A DNA stretch of 64,000 nucleotides from Oligoflexia bacterium (GTDB lineage Bacteria > Bdellovibrionota > Bacteriovoracia > Bacteriovoracales > Bacteriovoracaceae): assembly GCA_015231955.1 (NCBI GenBank), contig JADGAN010000003.1, positions 87,908-151,907 on the forward strand, given 5' to 3'. Under the pieces are notes generated by a model, which made no database searches, was not told the DNA's origin, and saw only the letters and a program-made list of their open reading frames with translations. The position numbers and the translations under genes were made by a program. Below are positions 46,568-56,552 of this stretch, one piece after another. How positions within the stretch are numbered: position 1 is the stretch's first letter; every line of letters begins with the position of its first letter.

Positions 46568-47446
46568 CTACTCCTTGATGAGTTTGGAAAAATCGACGAG
46601 CTGTAGTTTCTCCCCTTCGCTAAGGCCACTCTTTATCTCCAACATTTCGTCGTTTTGAATGCCCACTTCAATAAATTTTTTCTGGTTATCCTTGGTGATA
46701 ACATAGTATTTGCTACTCTCATCTTTATAAACATACTCATGGGGGATAGTAAGGATGTTGCTCTTTTGATTGACAATGATATCAAAGATAACAGACATGC
46801 CCGGAAGGATGGCCTCATCTTTATTAGTGATCTCAATGCGAATAAGATAATCGGATAAAGTGTTCTTTTCCCAGCGATCACGTGTCTCAGGTGCTAGTGC
46901 AAGTTCTCGAATGATGCCATTATACTTTTTGTCGTTTAAGGCCGTGGCCTTAATAAGAACATTCATACCCATTTTGATTTTAGAACGATCGACTTCAGGA
47001 ATAGTGGCGATCACAAACATCTTACTGAAGTCATCAATGCGGATAATGTAATCGGTAGCATCTGCCTCTTTGACAAACGCCCCTTCATTATGACGAACCT
47101 GCACCACTTTGCCGCGATAAGGTGCGCGCACTGGAAAATTGTTATCACCGTTATTTAAACTTTGAGTGATAATAAGCAGTGGATCGTTAGCATTAACCTC
47201 CTGTCCAAGTTGCACAAAGAGCTTACGTAAATAACCGTTGTAAGGAGCAGTGATAATGGTTTTGCGAAGAGGATCAACATTTCCTCCTGCGCTGATTTTT
47301 TGGGTAATATCTTGCTTGGTCACAGTTCCCAAACCACTATCAGTTTTTGTTGCAGAATCATTTTTGGAGCAGGAGCTGAACCAAAGAAGATTCAATAAAT
47401 TAATAAAACAAAGTAGCAGTGGAATTGTCTTTGACAACTTTATCAT
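46568..47446 (-). CDS. macA: MacA-like periplasmic adaptor (membrane-fusion) protein, probable lipoprotein
   Basis: 292 residues, somewhat short for MacA (about 370). An N-terminal lipobox-like FSSC places the lipidated Cys at 26. A split biotinyl-lipoyl domain is visible (TITAPYNGYLRKLFVQLGQE and VRAPYRGKVVQVRHNEG) but the alpha-hairpin between the halves is nearly absent. A beta-barrel (about 140-225) and a membrane-proximal domain follow. It overlaps tolC by 47 bp and precedes macB by 7 bp. Confidence 0.87.
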   Translation of the reverse strand: MIKLSKTIPLLLCFINLLNLLWFSSCSKNDSATKTDSGLGTVTKQDITQKISAGGNVDPLRKTIITAPYNGYLRKLFVQLGQEVNANDPLLIITQSLNNGDNNFPVRAPYRGKVVQVRHNEGAFVKEADATDYIIRIDDFSKMFVIATIPEVDRSKIKMGMNVLIKATALNDKKYNGIIRELALAPETRDRWEKNTLSDYLIRIEITNKDEAILPGMSVIFDIIVNQKSNILTIPHEYVYKDESSKYYVITKDNQKKFIEVGIQNDEMLEIKSGLSEGEKLQLVDFSKLIKE

Positions 47447-48722
47447 AAAGGATGCCTTGATAGTAATAAATGGATGCTATGGTTTTTTGTAACTCAGTAA
47501 TTGAAGAGTAGAACTCTTTTTTTGTGGCAGTCTTGGTGCGAAGGGCGGTAATCATATCTAAATAGGAGACACGGCCATTACGGTAGTCATCATAGAGATT
47601 AGAAAAGTTATCCTCTTCCAGTTTATAAAGGTCGTAATTTAATTTATACTGCTGAAAAATTTGTTCATATTGAACTCGCATTTTCTCTAAATCGCGGGCA
47701 AGATCGCTAAGTTCTTGTGTAAGCTGTGTACTCTGCTGGTATTTTTCTTCAACAGCAATTTTATGTTCACGTTGAGAAATGCCCCAATCCCAAAGGGTGA
47801 ATTTAACAGTCAAGAGGATACTCCAATCTAAGCTCTCGTTATGACGAAAACTGCCATTTCTGTGCTCTCCTAGATAATCTTTCGTACTATAGGTAGAGGT
47901 GGCGTCGAGGTAAAATTCAGGGCGAAGTTTTTTTCTAGCAAGGATGACGTTGTTCTCATGCACTTCCTGGGCAATGGCACCCTGTTGGTATTGAAGCGAT
48001 TGCTTACTGCTGAAAGTTGGAAAAATCATTTTTTTTACAGAGGTAGGAATTGTTAGCGGTGTAAACTCTTGATGAAGCAGCTCTTGGGGATTCAATGAAG
48101 TCGCTAAATCTAGTTTGGACTTAGCAATCGCACTCTTGAGAGAGAGTAGTCCAATTTCTGTTTTTTGCAGTTCCCCTTTTAAACGGAGATAGTCTAATTT
48201 TGTTTTTAGCCCTTGCTGATAGAGCGTAGAGGTGTGTGAAAATTGTTTTTTAAGCAGGGCCAACGATTCCTCTTCAATCAGAAGTGTTTGTGCTAAGTAA
48301 GAGTAATCAAGGTATTGTTGGAGCAAATTGTAACAAAGCTTATTCTTTTCTAAGATTATTTTTTTTTCCGAAATTTTTTGTGAGAGCGACGCATTTCTTA
48401 TTGCAATAAAAGTAACTCCATTATCATAAAACTTTTCACTTAGTTGGAGAGAAAAGTTGGAGACCCAATTGTGTACATTGCTTTTATGGTGGAATTCATC
48501 TTGGTATCCATGGGTGGTTTGTAATGCAAGCTTAGGGAGCAGTGAGGAAAAATTATTCTTTTCTTTGTAGGTGGTTACGAGATATTCACTTTCCAGTGCA
48601 TGAAGGGCCTGCGAATTTTCTAGTGCCAAGTGAAGAGACTGCTTGAAGTCTAATGCTAGGGCAGTAGATTCAAAACAGCAAAAAAAGAGGGAAAAAAGAG
48701 ATAAGACAACAGAGTAAATCAA
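47400..48722 (-). CDS. TolC-like outer-membrane efflux protein
   Basis: 440 residues. The signal peptide covers about 1-23. The OEP repeats start with FKQSLHLALENSQALHALESE and include the characteristic TLYQQGLKTKLDYLRLKGE and LYDDYRNGRVSYLDMITALRT segments. It forms the outer-membrane duct for the MacAB pump encoded immediately downstream. The missing hairpin in the adaptor suggests it may reach further into the periplasm. Confidence 0.88.
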   Translation of the reverse strand: MIYSVVLSLFSLFFCCFESTALALDFKQSLHLALENSQALHALESEYLVTTYKEKNNFSSLLPKLALQTTHGYQDEFHHKSNVHNWVSNFSLQLSEKFYDNGVTFIAIRNASLSQKISEKKIILEKNKLCYNLLQQYLDYSYLAQTLLIEEESLALLKKQFSHTSTLYQQGLKTKLDYLRLKGELQKTEIGLLSLKSAIAKSKLDLATSLNPQELLHQEFTPLTIPTSVKKMIFPTFSSKQSLQYQQGAIAQEVHENNVILARKKLRPEFYLDATSTYSTKDYLGEHRNGSFRHNESLDWSILLTVKFTLWDWGISQREHKIAVEEKYQQSTQLTQELSDLARDLEKMRVQYEQIFQQYKLNYDLYKLEEDNFSNLYDDYRNGRVSYLDMITALRTKTATKKEFYSSITELQKTIASIYYYQGILYDKVVKDNSTATLFY

Positions 48723-48799
48723 TTCGTAGTCTCCTAACCTTCAAGCGCAGTATATTTGAGACTATGAGGTTACTAAATTTGCTGGAAAAGAGCAAAAGA

Positions 48800-50062
48800 T
48801 TAGAAGCTATACCCAAAATTAACAGAAATTCCCTTCGTTTTGCTGGAGAAAAGATAGGTTACTCCCGCTCTTAAATAGTGGGCCAGATCGGCGCGTGATT
48901 TTACACTACCAAGTGAAAAGCCAATCTCATTATATTGTTCCATATAAAGTTCAGAACCAAAATAACGAGTATCAATCAGAAAAAGTTCACTTTCGGAATC
49001 CCATTTGAAAAGCTTATGAGGAAGGGAGTACATCACACCATTCCTCAGTACAGTATTGGCAATATGGGGATTAGACTCATAACCTTGGACTTTAAATTTA
49101 AGTGTTTTGTAGTAACCAAGCATATTGCCCATAGTGAGTGATCCTAAAGGCAGAGTCCAGGTGTAGCTGCTGGTGACAGCAGCGGAGGCCACTTGCCCTG
49201 CTGATGCCATATCTACAGAGCCCACTACACCAGTTGCCAGAGAGGGGGTAATGGTCCAGGTGGGGGCGACGGGAAGGCGAAAGCTAGCACCAAGACCAAT
49301 ATTATAGGATTTACTCTCCTCTAATTTAAAGTAGGTCAGCGGCAAATCAAAAATTAACTGCTTTCGAGGATCGCTCTTGAAGCGAACAGCATAAGAGAGA
49401 GGGAGGGTATAGCTTCGGCCTTTAAGTCCTGCTTGCTGATACTGGCCAATACGAATTCCTGCTCCAATGAGGTTGGAGATCTCTCCGCTTGTCGTGGTCT
49501 GTTCTGAGGTGGTGGTATCTTTTGTCGCAGCTGAACTCTCCGTAGAGACAAAGCCGCGTCCAAAATCGTTAGCAACCATGGTGCTCATTAAACTTGTAGG
49601 ATTTCCTGCGACAGGGTCAAAGGGAGAGACTTCTGCCAGTTTTTTCATGACAGCGTTTAAGGTAGCTTGCCCATCCCGCTTTAACCAATTTTTAAATTGC
49701 TCTTTACTATCATCGCGGGAGGTTCCTGAGAATGTTTGTGAAAGATTGATTGAAGGAATAGAGAGTACTAAGTCATTGGTTCCTCCACTACCAAAACTAA
49801 GATCCATCGGCAGCCCTCTAAAATCCAGTGCTACTGTCACACTTCCTGCACCTGTATAGTTGGGAAAGTTATTGGTGATGCTGCTGGATTTAATAGCGTT
49901 TACAACATCTTCAAATTTAGCGTATCCAAACTGCTTGTTTACTCCTTCAACCGTCATGTTGATGTTGAAGAGGGCCGCATGGATATTGGGGATGGAAAAC
50001 AAAAACAGAGCACATAAAAGCAAAGAGGCCATAACACTACGGATGAGTTTTAAGGAAGTCAT
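48800..50062 (-). CDS. Exported protein with outer-membrane beta-barrel C-terminal half
   Basis: 420 residues. The signal peptide is at about 1-29 (ASLLLCALFLFSIPNIHA). Residues 30-150 are a soluble domain (FGYAKFEDVVNAIKSSSITN; DLVLSIPSINLSQTF), and residues 200-420 are strand-rich and Gly/aromatic-rich, ending in SVNFGYSF with a C-terminal Phe. Family not recognised. It lies upstream of the tolC gene on the same strand, 77 bp away; a functional link is possible but unproven. Confidence 0.75.
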   Translation of the reverse strand: MTSLKLIRSVMASLLLCALFLFSIPNIHAALFNINMTVEGVNKQFGYAKFEDVVNAIKSSSITNNFPNYTGAGSVTVALDFRGLPMDLSFGSGGTNDLVLSIPSINLSQTFSGTSRDDSKEQFKNWLKRDGQATLNAVMKKLAEVSPFDPVAGNPTSLMSTMVANDFGRGFVSTESSAATKDTTTSEQTTTSGEISNLIGAGIRIGQYQQAGLKGRSYTLPLSYAVRFKSDPRKQLIFDLPLTYFKLEESKSYNIGLGASFRLPVAPTWTITPSLATGVVGSVDMASAGQVASAAVTSSYTWTLPLGSLTMGNMLGYYKTLKFKVQGYESNPHIANTVLRNGVMYSLPHKLFKWDSESELFLIDTRYFGSELYMEQYNEIGFSLGSVKSRADLAHYLRAGVTYLFSSKTKGISVNFGYSF

Positions 50063-50113
50063 CGTAACGAACTCCTGTAAAGGTTGGTTATTAATAAGGT
50101 TAAAAGATAGCTT

Positions 50114-50752
50114 TCAATGTCTATTGAAAAAGCTCAAATACTCTTTTGCGGCCAAGTGGGGATGAGATGCAGTCCAGATTCCACGGATCACTCCAATACA
50201 ATCAACTCCAGTCTCCAAAACGTTTCGCAAGTTTAGTGGAGTTATTCCTCCGATGGCCACAATAGGCAAATCGGTCTCTTGCAGGCAGTGCCTTAATAAA
50301 TCTGTACCAACAATGGGATCGGGAATTTTTTTACAGTCGGTTGCGTAGATAGGCCCAACTGAGAGGTAATTGACATTACTACTTTGCTTGTATTTTTGAA
50401 AATCTTGAGCATTATGGCAGGATACACCGAGCATGCGATCTTGCCCGATAATTTTTCTGATATCTTCCACCTCAAAATCGCGAGGGCCAATGTGCATACC
50501 ATCGGCATCACAAAGAACGCAAATATCGGGCCTGTCGTTGACGAAGAAATAGGCCCCATGCTCTCGAGTAATAGCACGAATTCTTCGGGCCCAAAGCAGG
50601 TGATCGCGATCGCAAAGATCCTCTTTCGCACGAAATTGGAAGATGCGTATCCCTGCAGAGAGAATCTCGATAAGGGTGTGTTCAAATTTTTGCATATTGG
50701 GGTGATCACGTAGGCCCCCTACCACATAGACGCCTGAAAAAATATTGCTCAT
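50114..50752 (-). CDS. thiE: Thiamine phosphate synthase
   Basis: 212 residues, TIM barrel. Landmarks: IFQFRAKEDLCDRDHLLWAR, FVNDRPDICVLCDADGMHIG and LSVGPIYATDCKK. Joins the thiazole phosphate and pyrimidine diphosphate to give thiamine phosphate. It is the last gene of a five-gene thiazole operon and starts 6 bp after thiS. Confidence 0.9.
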   Translation of the reverse strand: MSNIFSGVYVVGGLRDHPNMQKFEHTLIEILSAGIRIFQFRAKEDLCDRDHLLWARRIRAITREHGAYFFVNDRPDICVLCDADGMHIGPRDFEVEDIRKIIGQDRMLGVSCHNAQDFQKYKQSSNVNYLSVGPIYATDCKKIPDPIVGTDLLRHCLQETDLPIVAIGGITPLNLRNVLETGVDCIGVIRGIWTASHPHLAAKEYLSFFNRH

Positions 50753-50758
50753 CGAAAA

Positions 50759-50965
50759 TTAGCCTCCATCAACCATAGTTAATATTTCAATTTCATCGTG
50801 TTCTTCAACGAAGGTGTTGATGAAATCTTTAGCAAGAATAATAGTACGATTTTTTTCAATAACTACTCCATGATTAGAAATAGCAAGCGCAAGTAGCAAC
50901 TCGCAAAGATTTAGAGAGCGAGGTAGTTTGGTTTTTTTACCATTAAGGGTGATTACTATTTCCAA
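50759..50965 (-). CDS. thiS: Sulfur carrier protein ThiS
   Basis: 68 residues with the beta-grasp fold pattern ([11 protein letters not shown] at the start, EEHDEIEILTMVDGG at the end). The terminal Gly-Gly, needed for adenylation by ThiF and thiocarboxylate formation, is intact. It overlaps thiH by 23 bp. Confidence 0.9.
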   Translation of the reverse strand: MEIVITLNGKKTKLPRSLNLCELLLALAISNHGVVIEKNRTIILAKDFINTFVEEHDEIEILTMVDGG

Positions 50966-52004
50966 GGAAGACTCCTTTGTTTAATTCCATTTGCCAATCT
51001 TTTGTATGGAGATCGAATCCAAAACGTGCAAGCGATGCTGCCATTTCTGCAAAAGAGCGGTGGTCAGAGATATTGAATTGCTTTAACTCTTCATGGGCGC
51101 AATCATTGCTATTGCTATATCCTCCAGGAGCAGTCATCGATTCCACACTCAAATGGGTGATACAAATGCGTAGCAACCCATCTCGCATTTCTGGGCGTTC
51201 GCGTGTCGATAACAGGATTGGCATTTCCGGAAAGCATAAACGAAAAGCGATCAGCGTTCGTGTAAAGTCGATATCACTTAGGGGAAAATCTCCGGCAATC
51301 CCCCCTTCTGCACTGTTGATCCTCGGAATGGAGAGTGAAAATTGTACATCCCAATAGTTTTGCTTAATAAAAGAGAGGTGTTCGAAGAGCGCCTTGGCAT
51401 CATAGTCAATCGGGGCCAGTCCACCTAAAATTCCTAAGGTGACCTTTTTAAAGCCGGCCTTGATTGCTCGTTCAATACTGTGGATGCGATAGTGGTAATC
51501 ACTCTTCCTGCCAGCAGTATGATACTTTTTATATTGCTCTTGATGATAAGTTTCCTGATAGAGTACAAAGCAGTCGGCACCAGCATTTAAAAGTTCCAGC
51601 ATGAGCTGATCTGAAATTGATCCAAACTCCACACTAATTGCTTGCATTCCAATCCTTGTTGCGAGCGCAACAGATTCAACTAAAAGCTTGTGATACTTTT
51701 CATTATTCACTTCCCCTGCCACTAAAAGTACATGGCGGTATCCTCGTTTATAAATATAGAGCAGCTCTTGCTCTATTTCTTTTGGCAAGAGTGTTTTGCG
51801 TAGGTGAGTATTGTTCTTATTAAACCCACAATAGGTGCAAGAGTTTTCACAAAAATTGGAAATGTAGAGTGGGATATAGACGCCTTTGCTCTTGCCAAAT
51901 CTTTCTAGAGTTAAGAGGCGTGCCTGATCTGCCTCCTGCTCCATTTGCTCAAGAGAAAAAGGGTCTTTATCAAAGGGGAAAAGAGTGCTCACGGTTTTGC
52001 TCAT
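50943..52004 (-). CDS. thiH: 2-iminoacetate synthase (radical SAM) ThiH
   Basis: 353 residues. The radical SAM Cys triad is in [13 protein letters not shown] (CxxxCxxC). [13 protein letters not shown] and [13 protein letters not shown] are typical of ThiH. It cleaves tyrosine to dehydroglycine for the thiazole ring. Using ThiH rather than the O2-dependent ThiO is compatible with life at low oxygen, in line with the hydrogenase. It overlaps thiG by 35 bp. Confidence 0.92.
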   Translation of the reverse strand: MSKTVSTLFPFDKDPFSLEQMEQEADQARLLTLERFGKSKGVYIPLYISNFCENSCTYCGFNKNNTHLRKTLLPKEIEQELLYIYKRGYRHVLLVAGEVNNEKYHKLLVESVALATRIGMQAISVEFGSISDQLMLELLNAGADCFVLYQETYHQEQYKKYHTAGRKSDYHYRIHSIERAIKAGFKKVTLGILGGLAPIDYDAKALFEHLSFIKQNYWDVQFSLSIPRINSAEGGIAGDFPLSDIDFTRTLIAFRLCFPEMPILLSTRERPEMRDGLLRICITHLSVESMTAPGGYSNSNDCAHEELKQFNISDHRSFAEMAASLARFGFDLHTKDWQMELNKGVFLGNSNHP

Positions 52005-52800
52005 CTGTTGTTGGAGTGTTGCTATAGAGAAAACCTAGCAAGGGCGAAGAGGCCTCTGCAGATTTTTTGCTGGCCGGAAGCCCGATCTCATAGGCCATTC
52101 TTCCTGCGGCGGTGGCCATCTTAAAAGCACAAGCAAGGGTAATGGGATCTTCTGCAATGGCGATGGCCGTATTGACTAAAACCGCATCGGCACCGATCTC
52201 CATCGCCAGAGCAGCGTCACTCGGTCTGCCAATCCCTGCATCCACCACCACGGGGATGGATGCATTTTCAATGATGATTTCTAGCATTTCACGCGTCTTT
52301 AATCCACGATTGGTTCCAATAGGTGCTCCTAGGGGCATCACCGTTGCAGTACCCACCTCCTCTAACCTTTTTGCAAGTAAGGGATCGGCATTGATATAGG
52401 GAAGAACAACAAAGCCATCGGCCACAAGCTTAGTACACGCTTCTAGTGTTCCTATGGGATCAGGAAGCAGGTGGTGTGGATCTGGTACAACTTCGACTTT
52501 AATCCAATTGCTTCCTGTGAGTGCACGGCAAAGGTGAGCAATGCGAATCGCCTCTTCCGCATTTCTGGCCCCAGAGGTATTGGGAAGCAATTGGATATTA
52601 TTGGGAATATAACTTAAGATATTGCTTTTTTGTTCCTGAGTTTTACTAAGGTCAATTCGTCTCAACGATACAGTGACAATTTCGCACTCTGATTGCAAGA
52701 TGGCAGACTTCATCACCTCAAGTGAAGGAAATTTTCCTGTGCCAATCATTAAGCGATTATTAAATTGCTTACCACCGATGCTAAGCTCTTTTCTTATCAT
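51970..52800 (-). CDS. thiG: Thiazole synthase ThiG
   Basis: 276 residues. Landmarks: [18 protein letters not shown], the catalytic Lys in [19 protein letters not shown], and [20 protein letters not shown] followed by [10 protein letters not shown]. It builds the thiazole ring from DXP, dehydroglycine and ThiS thiocarboxylate. It overlaps thiF by 4 bp. Confidence 0.94.
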   Translation of the reverse strand: MIRKELSIGGKQFNNRLMIGTGKFPSLEVMKSAILQSECEIVTVSLRRIDLSKTQEQKSNILSYIPNNIQLLPNTSGARNAEEAIRIAHLCRALTGSNWIKVEVVPDPHHLLPDPIGTLEACTKLVADGFVVLPYINADPLLAKRLEEVGTATVMPLGAPIGTNRGLKTREMLEIIIENASIPVVVDAGIGRPSDAALAMEIGADAVLVNTAIAIAEDPITLACAFKMATAAGRMAYEIGLPASKKSAEASSPLLGFLYSNTPTTDEQNREHSFPL

Positions 52801-53528
52801 AAAACCTCCGATTTGCTACAACGAGAACAACGATGAGTTATTGTTATTTTTTTTGTTAAAACTCTCATAAGATCACAGTAGAGCAAAATATTTTTCCACT
52901 CATCAAGGCCGTTCCTGGTTAGAAATTGCACACCTGCTAGTGCTTGCAGGGTAGAGGTGAGTGTGGCAGTAAGGCCAAGAGTTCCTGTGTGCTCACTTTT
53001 TCTTGGGGGCATGGGCATGAACTCTTGTATGCAGCGTAGGCAATGTCCACCCTCTGGCCAGTAGAGGAATACTTGACCATAGATGTTGTATGCAGAAGCA
53101 AAAACGTAGGGGCGTTTTACTGCATAGAAAAAATCTGCAAGCAGAATTTTAGTTTCAAAGGCATCGGTACAATCAAAGACTAAATCGTAGTTTTGTAATT
53201 GATGAATATTGTTATCGGCAATTTTTTCTTCTTTGGCCTTAAGTTTGATGTGTGGGTTTAGCCGAGATGCCTCACGAATAGCACATAAGGCCTTACTTTT
53301 TCCAATATCGTCATAGCGATAGAGGAGTTGACGTTGCAAATTGCCTTCACTGACCACATCGAAATCCCAAAGATCGATCACTCCTACACCTAAACCGGAA
53401 CATTGCATGAGTAGATTGTGGCCCAGCCCTCCGGCCCCAATAATGGCAATGTTCTTTTGTAAAAGCTCTTCTTGAGACTTTGCGTTTGGAATAAGCAGTG
53501 TGAGATTCTTTTCAAAAAAAATATCCAT
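52797..53528 (-). CDS. thiF: ThiF-type sulfur-carrier adenylyltransferase
   Basis: 243 residues. Nucleotide-binding [12 protein letters not shown], the [15 protein letters not shown] loop that positions the carrier, and two CxxC zinc pairs (GHCLRC; RCSRCS). It adenylates ThiS; MoeB is excluded by the operon context. It leads the operon. I looked for a TPP riboswitch in the 130 bp upstream and saw no THI-box core. Confidence 0.9.
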   Translation of the reverse strand: MDIFFEKNLTLLIPNAKSQEELLQKNIAIIGAGGLGHNLLMQCSGLGVGVIDLWDFDVVSEGNLQRQLLYRYDDIGKSKALCAIREASRLNPHIKLKAKEEKIADNNIHQLQNYDLVFDCTDAFETKILLADFFYAVKRPYVFASAYNIYGQVFLYWPEGGHCLRCIQEFMPMPPRKSEHTGTLGLTATLTSTLQALAGVQFLTRNGLDEWKNILLYCDLMRVLTKKITITHRCSRCSKSEVL

Positions 53529-53659
53529 GACCTGCTATAAACCCCCTTCTTAAAGTGTAGGAACCGTAGCATATATAATGGAGATATGCAATCAAGGTCC
53601 AGTATAGGTTTCTCGAGAATGAGAAGAGTGAGAAGAATTAAGAAGCAGGAGTATTGCCG

Positions 53660-54475
53660 ATGGTGTGTAAAATTTGTGGAGCGAAACAGAAAGAGTGGTT
53701 TTCTACTAAAGTATTACAAAAGTATGAGGTTCGTTACTATTTTTGTGAAGAGTGTGGTTTTCTTTGCACTGAAGAACCTTACTGGTTAGCGGAGGCATAC
53801 TCTTCTGCCATTGCAGACACCGATGTAGGATTGCTATCAAGGAATAATATCAATTGTAGAATTCTTAGCAATATCATTTACTATCTGTTACCAAAGAGAG
53901 GGCGTAATCAAATTTTTGTTGATGTCGCAGGAGGCATGGGAGTGCTAACTCGTTTGATGAGAGATGTGGGCTTCCATTTTTACTGGAGTGATAAGTATGC
54001 AGAAAATATTTTTGCTAAATCGTTTGAGTATGCTGGTGATGTTTTTTATAAAGAGAAAAAAGAAATTTTTGCTCTGACTGCATTTTCTTTTCTTGAACAT
54101 TTAGTTGATCCAAAAGCTTTCATCAAAGAAGCTATACAAAAGCACTCAACAAAAACCATAATCTTTACGATGGATATTTTTAATGGGGTTCCACCTTCTA
54201 CGGATTGGTGGTACTATAGTTTTAAGACGGGGCAGCACATCTCTTTTTTTCAGGAAAAAACCCTGAAAGAAATGGCAAAAAATCTTAATTTGTATCTCTA
54301 TTGGAGTAAAGATTTTTATATTATGTCCGAATATGTGCTGAGTAATACGATATTGAAGTTCTGTACGGGGTTGCTTTCACACTTTTTGTTTTTGAGAGCA
54401 AAAAAGGGAACGAAGTCGCTATTACCTAATGATTATGATTATCTCTTGCGATTAGGTGAGGATGATGGGGCCTAG
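53660..54475 (+). CDS. SAM-dependent methyltransferase with N-terminal zinc ribbon
   Basis: 271 residues from the ATG at 53660, eight bases after an AGGAG. Residues 1-42 have two CxxC pairs (CKICG; CEECG) forming a zinc ribbon. A class I methyltransferase fold follows: FVDVAGGMGVLTRLMRDVG as the SAM loop, AFSFLEHLVDPKAFI, and GQHISFFQEKTLKEMA, typical of sugar or C-methyltransferases related to methyltransf_11/23. It overlaps the next gene. It may act on a cell-surface glycan or on the product of the downstream cluster. Confidence 0.75.
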   Translation: MVCKICGAKQKEWFSTKVLQKYEVRYYFCEECGFLCTEEPYWLAEAYSSAIADTDVGLLSRNNINCRILSNIIYYLLPKRGRNQIFVDVAGGMGVLTRLMRDVGFHFYWSDKYAENIFAKSFEYAGDVFYKEKKEIFALTAFSFLEHLVDPKAFIKEAIQKHSTKTIIFTMDIFNGVPPSTDWWYYSFKTGQHISFFQEKTLKEMAKNLNLYLYWSKDFYIMSEYVLSNTILKFCTGLLSHFLFLRAKKGTKSLLPNDYDYLLRLGEDDGA

Positions 54476-55505
54476 TGAACATAAGAAGGATTCTTTGAGT
54501 ACGTTTAATTCAAACGAAGTCTACTTTGCTCAAACACCAGTTGCCTATTTTTTTTATAATAGGCCAGATCTTATAAGGCAAACATTTCAAGAGATCGCTA
54601 AAGCAAAACCAAAAAAACTTTTCTTGATTGCAGATGGGGCCAAAGATGCTGACGATGAAAAATTTTGCAAGATAAGCAGAGAGGTAGTAAAGAGTGCGAT
54701 TGATTGGCCTTGTGAAGTTTATAATAATTTTTCATCCACACATTTAGGTTTAGGAGAGAGAGTTGCTAGCGGCATTGCTTGGGTATTTGAAAAGGTGGAA
54801 GAGGCCATTTTTATCGAAGATGATGTTTTAGTTCATAACTCCTTTTTTCAGTATTGTGATCTGCTGCTCGATTATCATCGTAATAATCTGCAAGTGATGA
54901 TGATCTCTGGATGTAATCTTTTTCCCTCTCTCTCCAATGAGACTAACAATGTCTCTTCTTATCTCTTTTCTCGTTATCCTATGGTTTGGGGATGGGCCAC
55001 ATGGAAGAGGGCCTGGAGTAACTATGATCTGAAGATGCAAGAGTGGCCTCATTGGAAAAATCGTTCCGATTTAAGTGATTACTTTGTGAACAAAGAAGAA
55101 GAGCGCACCTTTCAATTTAATTGGGAGCGAGTCTACTCTTATGGATTTGATACCTGGACTTTTCAATGGGATTTTTGTCGAGTGATTGCTCGAGGATTAG
55201 GACTTATCCCTAAGAAAAATTTAGCTGTGAATATTGGTTTTGGAGAATCTGCTACCCACACCAAAGACAGCAGCAGTTTTTTAGCTCATTTGCCGTTGCA
55301 AACGATGGAGTTTCCTCTTCATCATCAGCGTGAAGATGCGATCTTACATGATCAGGCTTACTTTAAAAAAATGATTAAACGTGCAAGTTTCTTGCAACGA
55401 GCGCTTCTTCGTATCTCCCAGCTTTTTTCTTGCAGGAGTGAGACAAAACCGAAAGTGAAAGCAAGAGCAAGCACAGATCTCACCCAATCGGCCAGGCCTC
55501 TTTAA
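54465..55505 (+). CDS. GT-A-type glycosyltransferase, HlpA-like
   Basis: 346 residues from the ATG at 54465 (GTG 54456 and ATG 54462 are alternatives). Start of the GT-A fold is PVAYFFYNRPDLIRQTFQEI; the metal-binding acidic motif is AIFIEDDVLVHNSFF; then MVWGWATWKRAW and GFDTWTFQWDF, typical of proteins loosely called HlpA-like. The donor and acceptor are unknown. The last ~35 residues are basic. It overlaps the methyltransferase upstream; an 87-bp gap separates it from the radical SAM gene, so it may belong to a different unit. Confidence 0.72.
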   Translation: MGPSEHKKDSLSTFNSNEVYFAQTPVAYFFYNRPDLIRQTFQEIAKAKPKKLFLIADGAKDADDEKFCKISREVVKSAIDWPCEVYNNFSSTHLGLGERVASGIAWVFEKVEEAIFIEDDVLVHNSFFQYCDLLLDYHRNNLQVMMISGCNLFPSLSNETNNVSSYLFSRYPMVWGWATWKRAWSNYDLKMQEWPHWKNRSDLSDYFVNKEEERTFQFNWERVYSYGFDTWTFQWDFCRVIARGLGLIPKKNLAVNIGFGESATHTKDSSSFLAHLPLQTMEFPLHHQREDAILHDQAYFKKMIKRASFLQRALLRISQLFSCRSETKPKVKARASTDLTQSARPL

Positions 55506-55592
55506 ATTTTAAAAAGATTGCTCACAGGGAGTTGTTGCCATTCATTTGTTTGTCGTGTTATAAGGGCCGACAGACAAAAAGGAGCACTGCAA

Positions 55593-56552
55593 ATGAGCAA
55601 TGAAGTAGCGTTAATTTCAGAGGGATTTCTTGGTTCTTGTTGGTATGGCAACTACCACTACCTAGAGCCATGGATAGGTTGCAATAACGACTGTATTTAC
55701 TGTTATGCAAGGGCAAGGGGTACTGTTAAAAACTCCCTTGAGCGTTTTCAAGATAAGGCCTTTGCCCACCCACGTCCTCTGTATAGCGATCATGAGGAGC
55801 TTTGTACTAAAATTAAAAGTGAAATTTCCAAACACACGGCCAAAACGTTAAAGCTTTGTCGCTATACCGACTTTTTCACTCCCTCCATGCAGCAAGAAAA
55901 TCTGCCAGCAAAAATCTTGCAAACCATTTGCGAGGAGACTTCCGTTCAAAGGATCATTATCACGACTAAGTGTTGTCCAGATCAGAACTCTATCGAGATA
56001 ATGAAGCGATTCCCAGAGCATTTTTCAATGAATCTTGCACTTTTACCGAGAGAGGATCACCTTTTGATGCCATCATTAAAGATGGATGAGGCCTTAGAAC
56101 AGAAGATGCTGACAACTGCAAAAATGATCCAAGATTTAGGGGTAAAAACAACGATTCACCTTGATCCCATTAGCTTTAGTGTTATTTCCAAAAGCGCACA
56201 ATGGGAAAGCTTCCTTGCTAAGATTAGAAGTGCTGGATTATCACGAGTGATGTTTTCCTATTTGGTTTTAGATCCGAACATCATGGAAGAGATTTCAAAG
56301 ACAATCTCTAAAGATTACTCGGAAGAGCTCTTCTCTTTGTTTGATTTTACCAAGGCATTTGATTACGACTACACTGATGAGTCACTATGGTATATGAAGC
56401 AAGAGATTCGGCAGCAGCACCTGGAGATGATCTCAAGTTTACTGACAAAATTGGAATTTGACTTTACATTATGTTCACTCAAAAGCGCCAAAGGTGGAGT
56501 TGATGCTAAAAAGGCCGCTTGTCGAGTTTGCAATGGTGATTTTTATGCCTAA
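55593..56552 (+). CDS. Radical SAM enzyme, spore-photoproduct-lyase-like family
   Basis: 319 residues from the ATG at 55593, nine bases after AAGGAG. The 4Fe-4S triad is C30/C34/C37 in EPWIGCNNDCIYCYARARG, the arrangement of COG1533/SplB-like proteins. More Cys occur at the C-terminus (LCSLKSAKGG and CRVCNGDF), possibly an auxiliary cluster. It is unlikely to repair spore photoproduct in this organism. It overlaps the ATP-grasp gene by 8 bp, so the two are probably made together and act on one pathway. Confidence 0.82.
   Translation: MSNEVALISEGFLGSCWYGNYHYLEPWIGCNNDCIYCYARARGTVKNSLERFQDKAFAHPRPLYSDHEELCTKIKSEISKHTAKTLKLCRYTDFFTPSMQQENLPAKILQTICEETSVQRIIITTKCCPDQNSIEIMKRFPEHFSMNLALLPREDHLLMPSLKMDEALEQKMLTTAKMIQDLGVKTTIHLDPISFSVISKSAQWESFLAKIRSAGLSRVMFSYLVLDPNIMEEISKTISKDYSEELFSLFDFTKAFDYDYTDESLWYMKQEIRQQHLEMISSLLTKLEFDFTLCSLKSAKGGVDAKKAACRVCNGDFYA

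Noticed and set aside
53529-53659. Possible TPP riboswitch upstream of thiF
   Set aside because: No CTGAGA-like core or the paired THI-box helices were found on the minus strand.
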